A stretch of DNA of 64,000 nucleotides from positions 1 through 64,000 of the forward strand of contig JAXMCQ010000022.1 in assembly GCA_046349315.1 (NCBI GenBank), written 5' to 3'. The position numbers were made by a program, and so were the translations under genes. Shown piece after piece: positions 16,458 to 25,985 of the stretch; position 1 is the stretch's first letter; every line of letters starts with the position of its first letter. This DNA is from JAEUMG01 sp046349315. GTDB taxonomy: Bacteria; Pseudomonadota; Alphaproteobacteria; Rhizobiales; Aestuariivirgaceae. The notes beneath the pieces are model-generated. The model searched no databases. It worked only from the letters and a program-made list of their open reading frames with translations, and had not been told where the DNA came from.

Positions 16458-17536
16458 AAACCGTCGGCACAGCGCGAGGTCGCAATCCAGCCCGAGAGCC
16501 GCGCCGGGGCGACGATTGCCGCATCGATATCGTAGCAGGCTGCCTCGCTGCCGAGCGGCGCTGCAAGGAGGTCCTGAGGCGCGCGCGTGCCGGCAACCGG
16601 CACAAAGATCGCATCGCCGGAGCCGGCGCGGCCGTCTTTCAACGACACGGCTTCGATATCGCTCACCGTCTCGCCGATCGCCACACAATCATAGCCACCG
16701 CGAGAACCAAGTACACGAACGGCAAATTCGCCCTCCTCGCGCGGGCGAATGTCGATGACTCGCAATTCGACGTCCTGATCGCGCAAGCGGTCCAGGCATG
16801 AGCGGATTGCCGGGGCATGGTCGATGAGATTTTCAGACCAGTGTCGATCGCGGCCCATGAGCGCGATGAGATCGGCGGTCTCGCGCAAGGTGAGTGCGGC
16901 TTCGCAGGCGACGACGCTGCCCTTGCCGGCGACGACCATTGGCGAGAGCGCGCGCACCGCGCAGGCGGCCGTGCGATAATCTCGAAACGCCTCCGCCGCC
17001 TTGTTGGCCGAAGCGCCGCCGTCGGGACCGGTCGCCTGGATGTTGACGGTGGCGAGGGAGAGTTCGAAGGCATCGGAAATCAGGGAATAGCCGACATCCG
17101 CGGCGGCGAGGAAGGAATCGAGACAGGCTTCGGTGCGCTTGGCACGATCGCCCGATGCGCAAGTGCGCGCGGGATCGGGGGGCAAAGACGGTCCTGCCAG
17201 CAAGCGCCAGAGCAATGTCAATGCATCGAGCCGGCGGACCATGCGACGGGTGAGACAGGGCTTGGGATCACCGGCGCTGCGGCACGTGTCGAGCGTCGCG
17301 GCCCAGTCCTCCTGCGCGGTCCCGATTAAGCTGCGCAAAGTCTTCTTGCGCGTCGCCTCGAGCACCTGGCCCAGCCTTGCCGCCAAGCGCTGATCGAGTT
17401 CCTTTAGCTCAGGATCGGCGCAGATGCGGTCGGTCGCCCAATCATCTCCGACGCAGTCGACAGTTTGTGCGTGCGCCGGCGCGGCCATGAGGCCGAACAA
17501 AAACATCAGCGTACAGAGGAAACGCGGCGCGTTCAT
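16454..17536 (-). CDS. Secreted protein with LprI-like (DUF1311) N-domain
   Basis: A 360-residue protein with a clear signal peptide (LMFLFGLMAAPAHA) and an N-terminal segment with DCVGDDWATDRICADPELKELDQRLAARL, a Cys-bounded motif typical of LprI/DUF1311 lysozyme-inhibitor-like proteins. The same fold continues through LIGTAQEDWAATLDTCRSAGDPKPCL. The C-terminal half (about 130-360) has further Cys pairs but no domain I recognise. Predicted periplasmic. A 4-base ATGA overlap with dusA upstream (17533-17536) indicates translational coupling, although a functional relation to tRNA modification is not evident. Confidence 0.75.
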   Translation of the reverse strand: MNAPRFLCTLMFLFGLMAAPAHAQTVDCVGDDWATDRICADPELKELDQRLAARLGQVLEATRKKTLRSLIGTAQEDWAATLDTCRSAGDPKPCLTRRMVRRLDALTLLWRLLAGPSLPPDPARTCASGDRAKRTEACLDSFLAAADVGYSLISDAFELSLATVNIQATGPDGGASANKAAEAFRDYRTAACAVRALSPMVVAGKGSVVACEAALTLRETADLIALMGRDRHWSENLIDHAPAIRSCLDRLRDQDVELRVIDIRPREEGEFAVRVLGSRGGYDCVAIGETVSDIEAVSLKDGRAGSGDAIFVPVAGTRAPQDLLAAPLGSEAACYDIDAAIVAPARLSGWIATSRCADGF

Positions 17537-18540
17537 TCAGCGGCAAGCGCCAGCGCCGGCCGTTCAACACAGGCCAGCGCCTGGTCGATGACGTCGAGTC
17601 CGGCACCCTTGCGCGGCGATCCTTCCGAGAGAACGCGGCGCCACAGGCGGCCGCCGGGCTCGCCATGGTAGAGGCCGAGCATGTGGCGGGTGATGCGCGA
17701 CAGCCAAGTGCCGCGCGCCAGTTCCTCGGCAATATAGGGGCGCATGCGGGCGACCGCCTCGGCCCGGCTTACGACCCGGGGCTGATCTCCGAAGAATCCC
17801 TGATCAACAGAAGCAAGCAGCCAAGGCTGCTGGTAGGCGGCGCGGCCTAGCATTACGCCATCCAGCGATTCTAGGTGTTCTTTCACGTTATCGTTACTTG
17901 AAATCCCACCATTGATAATTATATTCAGGCCATGATGAATAGACTTCAAGCGATATACACGATCATAATCCAAGGGTGGAATCTCGCGATTCTCCTTTGG
18001 GGACAGGCCTTTAAGCCAGGCCTTGCGGGCGTGGACGATAAAGGTGCGGCAACCGGCGGCGGCGACCGTCGCCACAAAGCGGTCGAGAGCGGCCTCGCTA
18101 TCCTGGTCGTCGATGCCGATGCGGCACTTGACCGTCACCGGCACGCGCACCGCCGCCTGCATGGCCGCGACGCAATCGGCAACGAGGGAAGGCTCGGCCA
18201 TGAGGCAGGCGCCGAACCGGCCCTCTTGGACCCGGTCGGAGGGACAGCCGACATTGAGATTGATCTCGGCATAGCCGAAATCCTCGCCCCAGCGCGCCGC
18301 ATCCGCAAGCAAAGCCGGATCGCAGCCGCCAAGCTGCAAGGCTACCGGCGCCTCGCGCGGATCGAAGCCCAAGAGCCGCACGCGATCGCCATGGCGCACC
18401 GCCTGGGCGGTAACCATCTCGGTATAAAGCAGGGCGCGCGCCGTCAACTGACGGTGGAAGAAACGGCAATGCCGATCCGTCCAGTCCATCATGGGCGCGA
18501 CACAAAATCTGTGCGCGGAGTTTTGCGCTGCCGCGGTCAT
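17533..18540 (-). CDS. dusA: tRNA-dihydrouridine synthase A
   Basis: A 335-residue FMN enzyme that reduces U20/U20a in tRNA D-loops with NADPH. Motifs: HRFCVAPMMDWTDRHCRFF at the N-terminus, ALQLGGCDPALLADAA, EINLNVGCPSDRVQEGRFGACLM with the catalytic Cys, the KCRIGIDD phosphate region and NGGISSND. The start at ATG 18540 (MTAAAQNSAHRF) is preferred over 18555 because it is the ATG conserved in the two partial copies at 30845 and 59061. The gene is intact, but its 5' end coincides with repeat copy A, so its present promoter was probably supplied by an inserted island. Confidence 0.95.
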   Translation of the reverse strand: MTAAAQNSAHRFCVAPMMDWTDRHCRFFHRQLTARALLYTEMVTAQAVRHGDRVRLLGFDPREAPVALQLGGCDPALLADAARWGEDFGYAEINLNVGCPSDRVQEGRFGACLMAEPSLVADCVAAMQAAVRVPVTVKCRIGIDDQDSEAALDRFVATVAAAGCRTFIVHARKAWLKGLSPKENREIPPLDYDRVYRLKSIHHGLNIIINGGISSNDNVKEHLESLDGVMLGRAAYQQPWLLASVDQGFFGDQPRVVSRAEAVARMRPYIAEELARGTWLSRITRHMLGLYHGEPGGRLWRRVLSEGSPRKGAGLDVIDQALACVERPALALAAE

Positions 18541-18646
18541 CCTGTCCATTTCCATCCACTCGGTACGCGTTTCATGCGCGAGCGAGCGGCCTTTTGAAAG
18601 GAGCCCTTATAGGCCGTCGGGAACCGCCTGCTCAATTGGAAAAGGA
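18485..18646 (-). repeat. dusA 5'-end repeat, copy A (island att site, dusA side)
   Basis: The core 18485-18543 covers the first codons of dusA and the AGG just before its ATG. It matches 30845-30903 at 58 of 59 positions (the difference is at 18515) and 59061-59119 at about 53 of 59. The leader to its right, 18588-18646 (CTTTTGAAAGGAGCCCTTA then CTCAATTGGAAAAGGAG), matches 59162-59219 closely and 30959-31007 partly. The left side runs into intact dusA, so this is the chromosome-proximal attachment site. Confidence 0.85.
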
Positions 18647-19043
18647 GTGAAAATCAGAGAACCTCTGATCATCTAACTCCTGCGGGCTGAAGCGATCAAA
18701 TCGATCCGATCCAGAATCGGAACAGCAAATGCAAACAACGCCGCCTAGTCGATGACGGCATTGACCAAGACAGAGCCGATCCTCCAGTCTTTCAGCATCT
18801 TGCTGGCCATATGCTCAAGCCCAGCAGCCACGCAACTAGCACGGCAACCGCTCTATCCGCTGCCTAACGCAGAGTGCACACGTGCGGCGCCTCCACGAAC
18901 TTCGATGTCTGCGCCGCCCTACTACGTCTTGGCTCCCATCATATCTGTATTTCTCACGCCACATGTGGTCCGAAAACAACATGCAGCAGTGAAGATATCG
19001 GCTCTTTCATTGAGACCCATCACAAAATATAGTTTTCTTATGG
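18647..19043. other. Non-coding left end of island 1
   Basis: There is no convincing gene between the dusA leader and the IS3 remnant. Short frames in both directions lack starts with ribosome sites and do not resemble known proteins. This is where a dusA-type integrase gene would usually sit, and none is visible. Confidence 0.5.
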
Positions 19044-19106
19044 TGACCTGCCACTGAGATTTCCTCCACCTGGAGTTAGAGTCCGGCCTCAGCAGGGAGA
19101 CGGACG

Positions 19107-19374
19107 ATCAAGCGCAAGCGGTTCACGGAAGAGCAGATCATTGGGATTTTCTGCGTGAGCATGAGCCGGGTGCGAAGGCGGGCGATCTGGCGCGCAAGCA
19201 GGGCATCTCGGAAGCTACGCTGTATAACTGGAAGGCGAAGTTCGGCGGCATGGACGTTTCCGATGCGCGGCGGTTGAAGGCTTTGGAAGACGAGAACAGC
19301 AAGCTGAAGAAGTTGCTGGCGGATACCATGCTCGACAACACCGCATTGAAAGAGCTTCTTGCAAAAAATGGTAG
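19107..19374 (+). pseudogene. IS3 orfA (helix-turn-helix transposase subunit), broken
   Basis: Translating across frames gives KRKRFTEEQIIGI, then GDLARKQGISEATLYNWKAK, then ALEDENSKLKKLLADTML, the HTH plus leucine-zipper of IS3/IS911 OrfA. The expected ATG is ATC at 19107, an extra base disrupts the frame near 19150, and one A appears to be missing from the A-run at about 19363 where OrfA should end in KKW-stop. Three independent lesions show it is dead. Confidence 0.8.
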
Positions 19375-19880
19375 GGCCTGCCGCCAAGCGCGAGGCTGTC
19401 GCCCATCTGCGGGAACGATTGCAGATGAGCGAGCGCCGGGCCTGTGCTGTCATCGCCGCCGACCGCAAGATGATCCGGTATCAGTCACGACGGCCGCCGG
19501 AGAGGGCGCTGGGGGCAAGGCTGCGCGACTTGGCCAATGAGCGGCGCAGGTTCGGTTATCGACGGCTGTTCACTCCCGGCAAGCCCATGCAGAACGGCTA
19601 TGTCGAGAGCTTCAATGGCAAGATGCGCGACGAACTCTTGAACGAGACGCTCTTCTTCGATCTGGATCAGGCTCGCAAGGTGATCGCCGCATGGGTCGCA
19701 GATTACAATACATCAAGACCACACTCAGCTTTGAACTACCAGACGCCGGCAGCCTTTGCTGCCAAGCTCACCGCAACAGGCCTCCACGCTGCGCTATCTG
19801 ACGGCTCCGCGTTTCGGCCTGTTGCTCAACCCGCCCGAGAGGGCATAAAACCAGCCGAGGCTCTAATCGCCACCGGATGA
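19368..19880 (+). pseudogene. IS3 orfB (DDE transposase), large internal deletion
   Basis: The frame MVGPAAKREAVAHLRERLQ... reads normally to NERRRFGYRRL and then jumps directly to FTPGKPMQNGYVESFNGKMRDELL, which in intact relatives lies over 100 residues later. The deletion removes the first two DDE acidic residues and keeps only the region around the last one (YVESFNG). The deletion is in frame, so a 170-residue protein could still be made, but it has no catalytic centre. Confidence 0.85.
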
Positions 19881-20118
19881 AACTTCAGTGGCAGGTCACT
19901 GCATACCTAAGAGACCCGGCTGCAATCTGAATACGTCTGTTCAACCCATTGCAGATTGTCTGGATGTGCTGCTTGTCCATCTATCAAATCCCCGCACCAG
20001 GCGCAGAGACGGTTGCGTTCAGAACGCCAACCTTTCCGGAGCGGCTACCGAGCAGGCTGAGGAGTATGCCGTCGCGCTGGGCGCCCATGCAGGTGGCGAG
20101 CGCAAGGGAATAAGACGA

Positions 20119-20151
20119 ACCCTGCAAAGCCCTAGCCGGGCTTTACAGGGT
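20119..20151. terminator. Hairpin downstream of the DUF1254 gene
   Basis: ACCCTGCAAAGCCC and GGGCTTTACAGGGT can pair with one mismatch around a short loop. It lies about 37 bases beyond the stop of the minus-strand DUF1254 gene. There is no clear T-run, so it may be a Rho-type or mRNA-stabilising hairpin. The rest of 19899-20187 shows nothing I can support. Confidence 0.4.
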
Positions 20152-20187
20152 CCAGTGTTTGGACGATCGGTCTCGTCGGCAGTCCCG

Positions 20188-21597
20188 TCAGTTCACCTTG
20201 ACGATCTGGGGCGGCGTCCAGCTGCCATCGAGGATGGACGGGTTCTTCTCCTTCGGCCAGTACATCCGAAGCATCGGCAGGAAGGCGCCCTTGGGGGCCG
20301 GCAGCCAGTTGGCTTCCTTGTCCTTGCCGGGCGATTCATTCTGGAAGTACAGCGTGACCGAGCCGTCCTCGTTCGGCACGAGGTTGTTGCGCGGGCTGAC
20401 GGTGAACTTGTTCAGCTGGTTCGGCACGAACCACCAACCCTTGTCGATCTCGTACATGGTGATCGACCAGAAACCATCGACCGGCGGCTCCTGACCCTTT
20501 GCAAAGGTCAGCGTGTATTTGTGGGCACCGGTCAGCGGCTGTCCGTCCTTGTCCGTCAGCGTATAAGGATAGACGGCGTCCTGCGGCAGGTTGGCGGGCC
20601 AGCCGAAGGCTGCAAGCACCGCACGCTTCAGATAGTCGGTGCCATAGGTGCCGACCATCGAAAAGACCCAGCCGTTCTTCACGACTCCCATCGTGGATTC
20701 GTTCTTGCCGAGATAGTCGAGCGCCTGCTGCGGGAGGTCCTTCAGCGCCGCGGCTGTGTCGTCACCAAGCGCGGAAAGGCTGAACGACTTACAGGGTTCG
20801 AGTCCAATCTTCGCCATCTCGGCCATGATCGGCGCATCCTCCGCCGCGGGTGGCGCGTCATGGCACATCAGCGTGGCCATCCGGTTGAAATACTCTTCGG
20901 TGCTCATGCCGAGGATGACTTCCTGCGGCTTGTCGGTCATCGAATAGCCGGGGTTCTGATCGACCGGCGGCGCCTTGTAGACATAGTCCGTCTTGCCATA
21001 GGCCGACAGCGGGCGGACGTCATACTGGTCCTGCAGCGTGTTCACCACCTCATAGTCCTTCTCGGTGCCATCGGCGAAGGTGCGGCCGAGGATGAGGACA
21101 TAGCGGGTCGGAACGTCGATCTTCGTGACCCCGGCAGGAACCTCGCCCGTCCAGCCCGGTCCGGCCAGCAGATAGCTCGCCGCCTTGCCGCCTGCCGTTC
21201 GCGCACCCGGCGAGGCGATCACCGGCACCCAGAGGCTGTAGGTCGGGAAGAGATAGTAGCGGTTGCCCATGTCGGGGTGCGAGAAGACCCAAGGTTCCTT
21301 ATCCAGGTCCATCCAGGCCAGCGACTAGAGCGTGTCGGCGTTCGGCGCCGAGACGCCGCGATAGTCGGCCGGCGGGTAGCGCTTGACGTTGAAGAACTGG
21401 CCCATCGGTGCGTGCAGGCCCTCGGGCTTTTCGACATTGGTCATCTGCACCCGTGTCACCTCGGTGGTGATCAGCGAGTAGCCGTAGACATAGGCGTCCA
21501 TGGCGATCTTCTTCGCCTCGTCGACCGTCACAGCCTGCGCCGTCCCGGTGTACGCAACCATGCCTGCGGCAAGCAGCAGGCTTGAAATCTTTCGCAT
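20188..21597 (-). pseudogene. DUF1254/DUF1214 secreted protein interrupted by one amber codon
   Basis: From ATG 21597 the frame encodes a signal peptide (MRKISSLLLAAGMVAYTGTAQA) and the DUF1254 N-domain (AMDAYVYGYSLITTEVTRVQM, PMGQFFNVKRYPPADYRG). TAG at 21325-21327 then follows SAPNADTL, and the same frame continues SLAWMDLDKEPWVFSHPDMGNRYYLF through DUF1214 to 20188. Intact relatives read NADTLYSLAW, so a single Tyr TAC-to-TAG change explains the break. Everything else is preserved over 469 codons, so the lesion is recent, a sequencing error, or readthrough occurs. Divergent from the AraC regulator. Confidence 0.85.
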
Positions 21598-21778
21598 AAG
21601 CGGTCCCTTTCTTGCTGCCGCATGCCGGCTCGCACTCCGGCGGCCGGCATGCCAATATCCCGTGTGTTCCGGGCGAGCGTGGCTCGCCCTAGCCGCGAAA
21701 GAATGGGCACTCTTGGAGAGCTTCACCACTCATTTTGCGCCAGTCCCGCGCAGGCTTCCCCAGACGGGAGAGGTCGGC

Positions 21779-22798
21779 ATGCCAACGATGATATCGGTCA
21801 CCGCGCTTGCGCGTGTTCCGGCGATGGTGCGCCAGGCCTTCGGGGAATCGGTGCTGCAGCATGCCAACCGCGCGGCCATGTTGGACATTGAGTTGATCGA
21901 GGACCGCGACTGCTTCATTCCGCATGTGACGATGACCGACTTCCTCGCCGAGATCGAAAGGCGGACGAAGGAACGGCACATCGGCCTGCTGGTCGCGCCA
22001 TACCTGTCGTTCGATGGCTATGGCTGCTGGGGCGACTATGTGCTCGCGGGCGACACCCTCGGGGCGGCCATCAGCCGGGCCGCATCTACGATCGGCTATC
22101 ACAGCTGCGGCGAGGCCATCACCTTGACGGTCTTCGAGGACATGGCGCGCTTTGCCTATTTCAGCGCGGCGCGCGGCAGCCCGGCCTATCCCCATATCGC
22201 CTCCGGCGCCGCCGCCGTGATGTCAAGCCTCTGCCGGTCTTACGCGGGGCCGAACTGGCGGCCCCTGCGCATCGAGCTGGATATCGCGCGGCCCCGCGAT
22301 GCCAGCCTTTTCGAGGAGACTTTTGGCTGCCCCGTCATCTTCGAGGCGCCCGCGGTCTCGGTTTGGTTTCGCGCGCCCCTGCTTGGGGCGGCGCGTCAGC
22401 TGGGGGCGGGGCGGCGGCTGATGACCGTCGAAGACCTTGCGCGCGCGCGGCTCGATCCCGCGAGCCGCGGCGATCTGATTGGAGTCGTCTCCGCGCAGAT
22501 CTGGACGCAGGTACTGGCCGGGGCCGTTTCCCTCGACGGCGCGGCGCATGCGCTCGATATCAGCACGCGGACGCTGCAGCGGTCGCTGCAAGAATATGGC
22601 ACCGATTTCCGCAGCCTTGGAAACGCGATCCGCGCCAAGCGGGCCGCCGAGTTGCTCCGCGGAACCAATGCATCCGTCACCGATATCTCGGCCGAACTCG
22701 GCTATTCGGCGCCGGCGAATTTCGCACGCGCTTTCCGCAAGGCAACCGGGCTTGCGCCCGAGGATTTCCGAAGGGGACTGAAGGGCGGCGCTGTCTGA
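21779..22798 (+). CDS. AraC-family transcriptional regulator (Arabinose_bd domain type)
   Basis: A 339-residue regulator. The N-terminal domain (about 15-200) resembles the PF12625 ligand domain of OruR/ArgR-like regulators (MLDIELIEDRDCFIP, FGESVLQHANRA). The C-terminal AraC HTH pair is at about 245-335 (VSLDGAAHALDISTRTLQRSLQEYGTDF and VTDISAELGYSAPANFARAFRKATGLAPEDFRR). The start at 21779 is chosen because the upstream extension is antisense to the DUF1254 signal peptide. It is divergent from the DUF1254 gene across about 180 bases and probably controls it. Its GC content looks higher than that of the following cluster, suggesting separate acquisition. Confidence 0.87.
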   Translation: MPTMISVTALARVPAMVRQAFGESVLQHANRAAMLDIELIEDRDCFIPHVTMTDFLAEIERRTKERHIGLLVAPYLSFDGYGCWGDYVLAGDTLGAAISRAASTIGYHSCGEAITLTVFEDMARFAYFSAARGSPAYPHIASGAAAVMSSLCRSYAGPNWRPLRIELDIARPRDASLFEETFGCPVIFEAPAVSVWFRAPLLGAARQLGAGRRLMTVEDLARARLDPASRGDLIGVVSAQIWTQVLAGAVSLDGAAHALDISTRTLQRSLQEYGTDFRSLGNAIRAKRAAELLRGTNASVTDISAELGYSAPANFARAFRKATGLAPEDFRRGLKGGAV

Positions 22799-23212
22799 GA
22801 CCTACCTTCTTTGCGAAATGCGACAGCTCCCCAGCTCTGCGCACCTCAACATTGGATCGACATGCGAACATGACAAAATCGGGCCAAGGTGTGGCGACAG
22901 AGCTGAAGAACTCCGAGACCGCCGAGGATTGAAGGATGAGAATGCTGCGCCGATCGCGCGCATGGACGGATCGTGGAGCATGACAGCGATTTGCCGAGGC
23001 ATCGGCAGGCGCTGGCGAGCGCTACAAGGGAAGGAAGCCGAGTTTAGATCGCCGGCAATTCGACGAGGTGAGCCGAGCACCTTTTTCTCGGCGCTCTGCC
23101 ATGGCATCCATCCTTCGAAAACCCCGCTCTAGTCGGTACTGCACAACCTCACCTCAGTCCAACGCCGAGCCACCGAGCCGTATCGATCGTCATGGCAGTC
23201 GAAAAGCAACTC
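22799..23212. other. Gene-poor junction with recombinase debris
   Basis: Between the AraC regulator and the FAD oxidoreductase there is no intact gene. One small piece (22999-23070) resembles a serine resolvase. The rest shows no codon bias or recognisable product and probably marks where two acquired segments were joined. Confidence 0.5.
22999..23070 (+). pseudogene. Serine resolvase C-terminal fragment
   Basis: 24 codons read ASAGAGERYKGRKPSLDRRQ then FDEV. The ERYKGRKPSL run followed by a helix is the typical linker between the catalytic and HTH domains of small serine resolvases. Nothing of the catalytic domain is present and the HTH is lost. The identification rests on this short motif only. 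Confidence 0.4.
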
Positions 23213-24508
23213 TTAAGCATCCTTGCCTGCCATTCGCTTGCCCACGGCCTCAGCTATATCAAAACCGACTTTCCTGATCGGTCCTGGCGCCATCCAACGC
23301 GCCTTTCCGAAGGCTGCAAAAGTCCTTCGGCTTTCACCATCGCTGATCACTTTACTGGCCAGCTCCTTACCCAGCAAAGCAAACTTTGCAATGCCGGCAC
23401 CATTGCAGCCACCAATTGCATAGAGATTCGCATCCACCTCCTGCACGACGGGAGCTCCGCCCAAGGTCATGCCCAAGATGCCACCCCAGACGTGTTCGAG
23501 GTGGAAGTGCGATAGCTGAGGGAAGTGCTTGTGCAGCGACTTTTCGAGACCAATTCGCGCGGTCTCGCGATCTACCTCCTTTTCGTAAGAGTACAAGCTG
23601 CGAACCAAAATACGATCATTGGCCATGCGACGCATCGTGGTGCCGTACTTAAATGTCGGCGATATGCCCCAGATGGAATCCGAGCCCATGTTTCGCAGGT
23701 CCGCCTCACTTAGCGGAGGCGTGAGTCCAGCATATGTGTAGACAGCCATCATATAAGTGCTCAAGTATCCCAGATCACGGATATTTGTGTTGGCGGCGAG
23801 TATCACCGTGTCCGCCTTGATTTCTCCCATCCTCGTGATCAGCAGCCACTTGTCGGTTCGCCGAATCTGGCTCACTCGCGAGTTTTCGAAGAGTGTGACC
23901 TGGGCGGGGAGATTGGCTACCAACCCCCGCACGAGAGAAGCGGGTTGCAACACATAGGTATCCGGTATGAACAGGCCAAAATCATAGTATGACGTTCCAA
24001 CACGTTCCCGCAGCGTTTTTGCATCCAGTACCGTGTATCTGGTTCCCTGATCATTGAGGTAACGAATGTTGTTGTTGAGCTCCTTTCGGCCATTCTCCGT
24101 GGCGCTGCAGCGATAGGCCCCGGATTTGGTTAGTTCGCAATCGATCTCGAGTTCCTCCACGAGCCTGCACACCTCGTCGATAGCGGCCTTCGTGAACTCA
24201 GCCAAAGCATCCCATGCTCGCTGCTGGGACGAACCTCGCGACGCCGACATGAATCCAGAATTTCGGCCCGACGAACCATCGGCAACGACACCGGATTCAA
24301 TCAGCGCGATGCGCTTGAGCGGGTCACGGATTGCAAGCTGCCGGGCTACCGCCAGTCCGCAATAGCCCGCGCCAACGACCGCATAATCAAACTGCTGCGA
24401 GCCGACCAAGGGGGGCATCGGAACGCGGCTGCCAAGCAGGGCATTCCATCCCGACGGCGTCGCGTACAAGCCCTTCGATTCTACAGCGCTAATATGTCTT
24501 CCATCCAT
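23213..24508 (-). CDS. FAD-dependent oxidoreductase (DAO family)
   Basis: A 431-residue amino-acid-oxidase-like flavoprotein. The dinucleotide-binding motif is DYAVVGAGYCGLAVARQLA near residue 38, followed by ALIESGVVADGSSGRNSGFMSA, where SGRNSGF is typical of gamma-glutamylputrescine-oxidase-like DAOs. The C-terminal FAD segment is LYAIGGCNGAGIAKFALLGKELA. The start at ATG 24508 is supported by GAGG 4 bases upstream. The open frame continues further 5' into the C-terminus of the M20 dipeptidase with no stop. It probably oxidises an amine or amino acid released by the cluster. Confidence 0.88.
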   Translation of the reverse strand: MDGRHISAVESKGLYATPSGWNALLGSRVPMPPLVGSQQFDYAVVGAGYCGLAVARQLAIRDPLKRIALIESGVVADGSSGRNSGFMSASRGSSQQRAWDALAEFTKAAIDEVCRLVEELEIDCELTKSGAYRCSATENGRKELNNNIRYLNDQGTRYTVLDAKTLRERVGTSYYDFGLFIPDTYVLQPASLVRGLVANLPAQVTLFENSRVSQIRRTDKWLLITRMGEIKADTVILAANTNIRDLGYLSTYMMAVYTYAGLTPPLSEADLRNMGSDSIWGISPTFKYGTTMRRMANDRILVRSLYSYEKEVDRETARIGLEKSLHKHFPQLSHFHLEHVWGGILGMTLGGAPVVQEVDANLYAIGGCNGAGIAKFALLGKELASKVISDGESRRTFAAFGKARWMAPGPIRKVGFDIAEAVGKRMAGKDA

Positions 24509-24583
24509 GACCTCATCGCCTTTCTCGCTGCGCCGGGATTTGCGGCGATCTAAGGACGAGCATTGTTCAGCGGGGGCAGGCTG

Positions 24584-25980
24584 CATCCGCTGGATCCCGT
24601 CCAGTATTCGCACCCAGCTCCGAGCGCCTTTCCTTAGCCTCTCGGTATCATAGTTCTCGTCGGGCGCATGTACGGCATCGGTTGAAAGCATGAAGCCGAT
24701 GACGACACATTCAGCGCCCAGAACTTCGCTGAGCTGCTGGACCAACGGTATTGCGCCGCCGGTGCCCATGAGCACTGCCGGCTTACCCCATTCCGCCTCG
24801 AGCCCCCGCGCCGATGCGGCCAGGAACGGATTGTCCTGCGAGAGTACGACGGCCGAGCTTCCACCGGAGCCGAGCAAATTCAACTGAACACCCCTTCGGG
24901 ATCCGCGACTCGACGTGTTTGCGGAAGCGTAGACGGACTTTCTCCGGGCTCCTGCCCCGCAACCAGCCTGAAGGACAGGCGCGCCGTTGCCGTACCGGGC
25001 AGCACCGAGCGCTCGCCCGGCCCCTGATTGCCGCCGGTGATGCCGTTAATATCGACCGTCGGGCGCCCCCACATGGCTTCGAGCGGCGCGTACCCCTCCT
25101 CTATCACGCCGCCCTTCAGTTCAACGCTGTCGAATAGGCCGGGATGACGGGAGAGTTCATTCCATTGTTTCCGGAGCGGCTCGGGAATTTCGCGCACGTC
25201 ATCATAGAAGCCGTCGATCGTCACCCGCCCCTTGTCATCGTGAAGAGCGGCGAGGATGGCGCTCAGAATACGAATGGGATTTGCCGCGACCGCCCCGTAA
25301 AGCCCCGAGTGGAGGTCAGGATTGGGAGCGGATATCGTCACCCGCTCGTGGACGAGGCCTTTGAGTTGAGTCGTGATCGCCGGCTGCGTGGGCGACCACA
25401 TTTCCGCGTCGCAGATGAACGCGACATCGCATGCGAGATCCTGGCGTCGCCGCTCAATGAATTCGGGCAGGCTCGGCGAACCACACTCTTCCTCCCCCTC
25501 CAACATGACGATAATCTCCGTGGGAAAGTCGCCCTTGACGCTTTTCCAGGCGCGCAACGCCTCGATGAAGGTCCAAAGCTGGCTTTTGCTGTCGGCAGCG
25601 CCGCGGCCGTAGAATCGATTGAGACCGTCTTCTTCGATCAGCTTGGGCTCAAATGGCGGATGCGCCCACTGGTCGAGGGCGCCAATGGGCTGGACGTCGT
25701 AATGTCCATAGAAAAGCAAGCGTTTCTGCTCACCTCCGGGGTTGGAGTGTGAGTGCGCAAGCACCACCGGATGGCCCTTCGTTTGGACGATCTCGGTCGC
25801 GAAGCCGATCGACGATAGCTCCTGTGACAACCATTGGGCCGCGCGCGCGATATCCGGTCCCCTGGAGGGCTCGCTCGAAACCGAAGGGATTGAGATGAGA
25901 TCCAGCAGCTTGCCAACCGCTACGTCCAGGTTCCTGTCGATCTCACGCAGCACGCTGTCAATATCGGGCACGCGCGTCAC
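24584..25980 (-). pseudogene. M20 family dipeptidase, copy 3, frameshifted
   Basis: From ATG 25980 the frame gives a normal M20 N-terminus (YGHYDVQPIGALDQ, RGAADSKSQLWTF, EGEEECGSPSL) as far as ARLSFRLVAGQEP. It then loses family similarity and stops at 24880. The expected continuation EKVRLRFRKHVESRIPKGCS is in another frame, and the C-terminal NLLGSGGSSAVVLSQDNPF...HAPDENYDTERL is in the third. So two small indels lie at about 24890 and 24950. The third frame also runs into the DAO gene without a stop. It overlaps neither neighbour and sits 5 bases after the PLP gene stop. Confidence 0.85.
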
Positions 25981-25985
25981 TCATT

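Larger units (their letters stand above)
19044..19898 (+). mobile_element. Degenerate IS3-family element with internal deletion
   Basis: Terminal inverted repeats are clear: TGACCTGCCACTGAGATTTC at the left (from 19044) and, read inward on the other strand, TGACCTGCCACTGAAGTTTC from 19898. Inside are an orfA/orfB transposase pair of the IS3 group. The element is about 855 bases, short for its type, because the central part of orfB is missing, and orfA is frameshifted. No target duplication is visible at the ends. It cannot transpose by itself. Confidence 0.85.

Noticed and set aside
18485..18646. The dusA repeats interpreted as a transposon end or small RNA gene
   Set aside because: The core is in the dusA reading frame with its ATG in all three copies, and they are direct, not inverted, so attachment-site duplication explains them better.
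19888..21585. Long plus-strand open frame of 565 codons
   Set aside because: It is antisense to the DUF1254 gene, has Arg/Gly/His-rich composition typical of a GC-rich shadow frame and resembles no protein.
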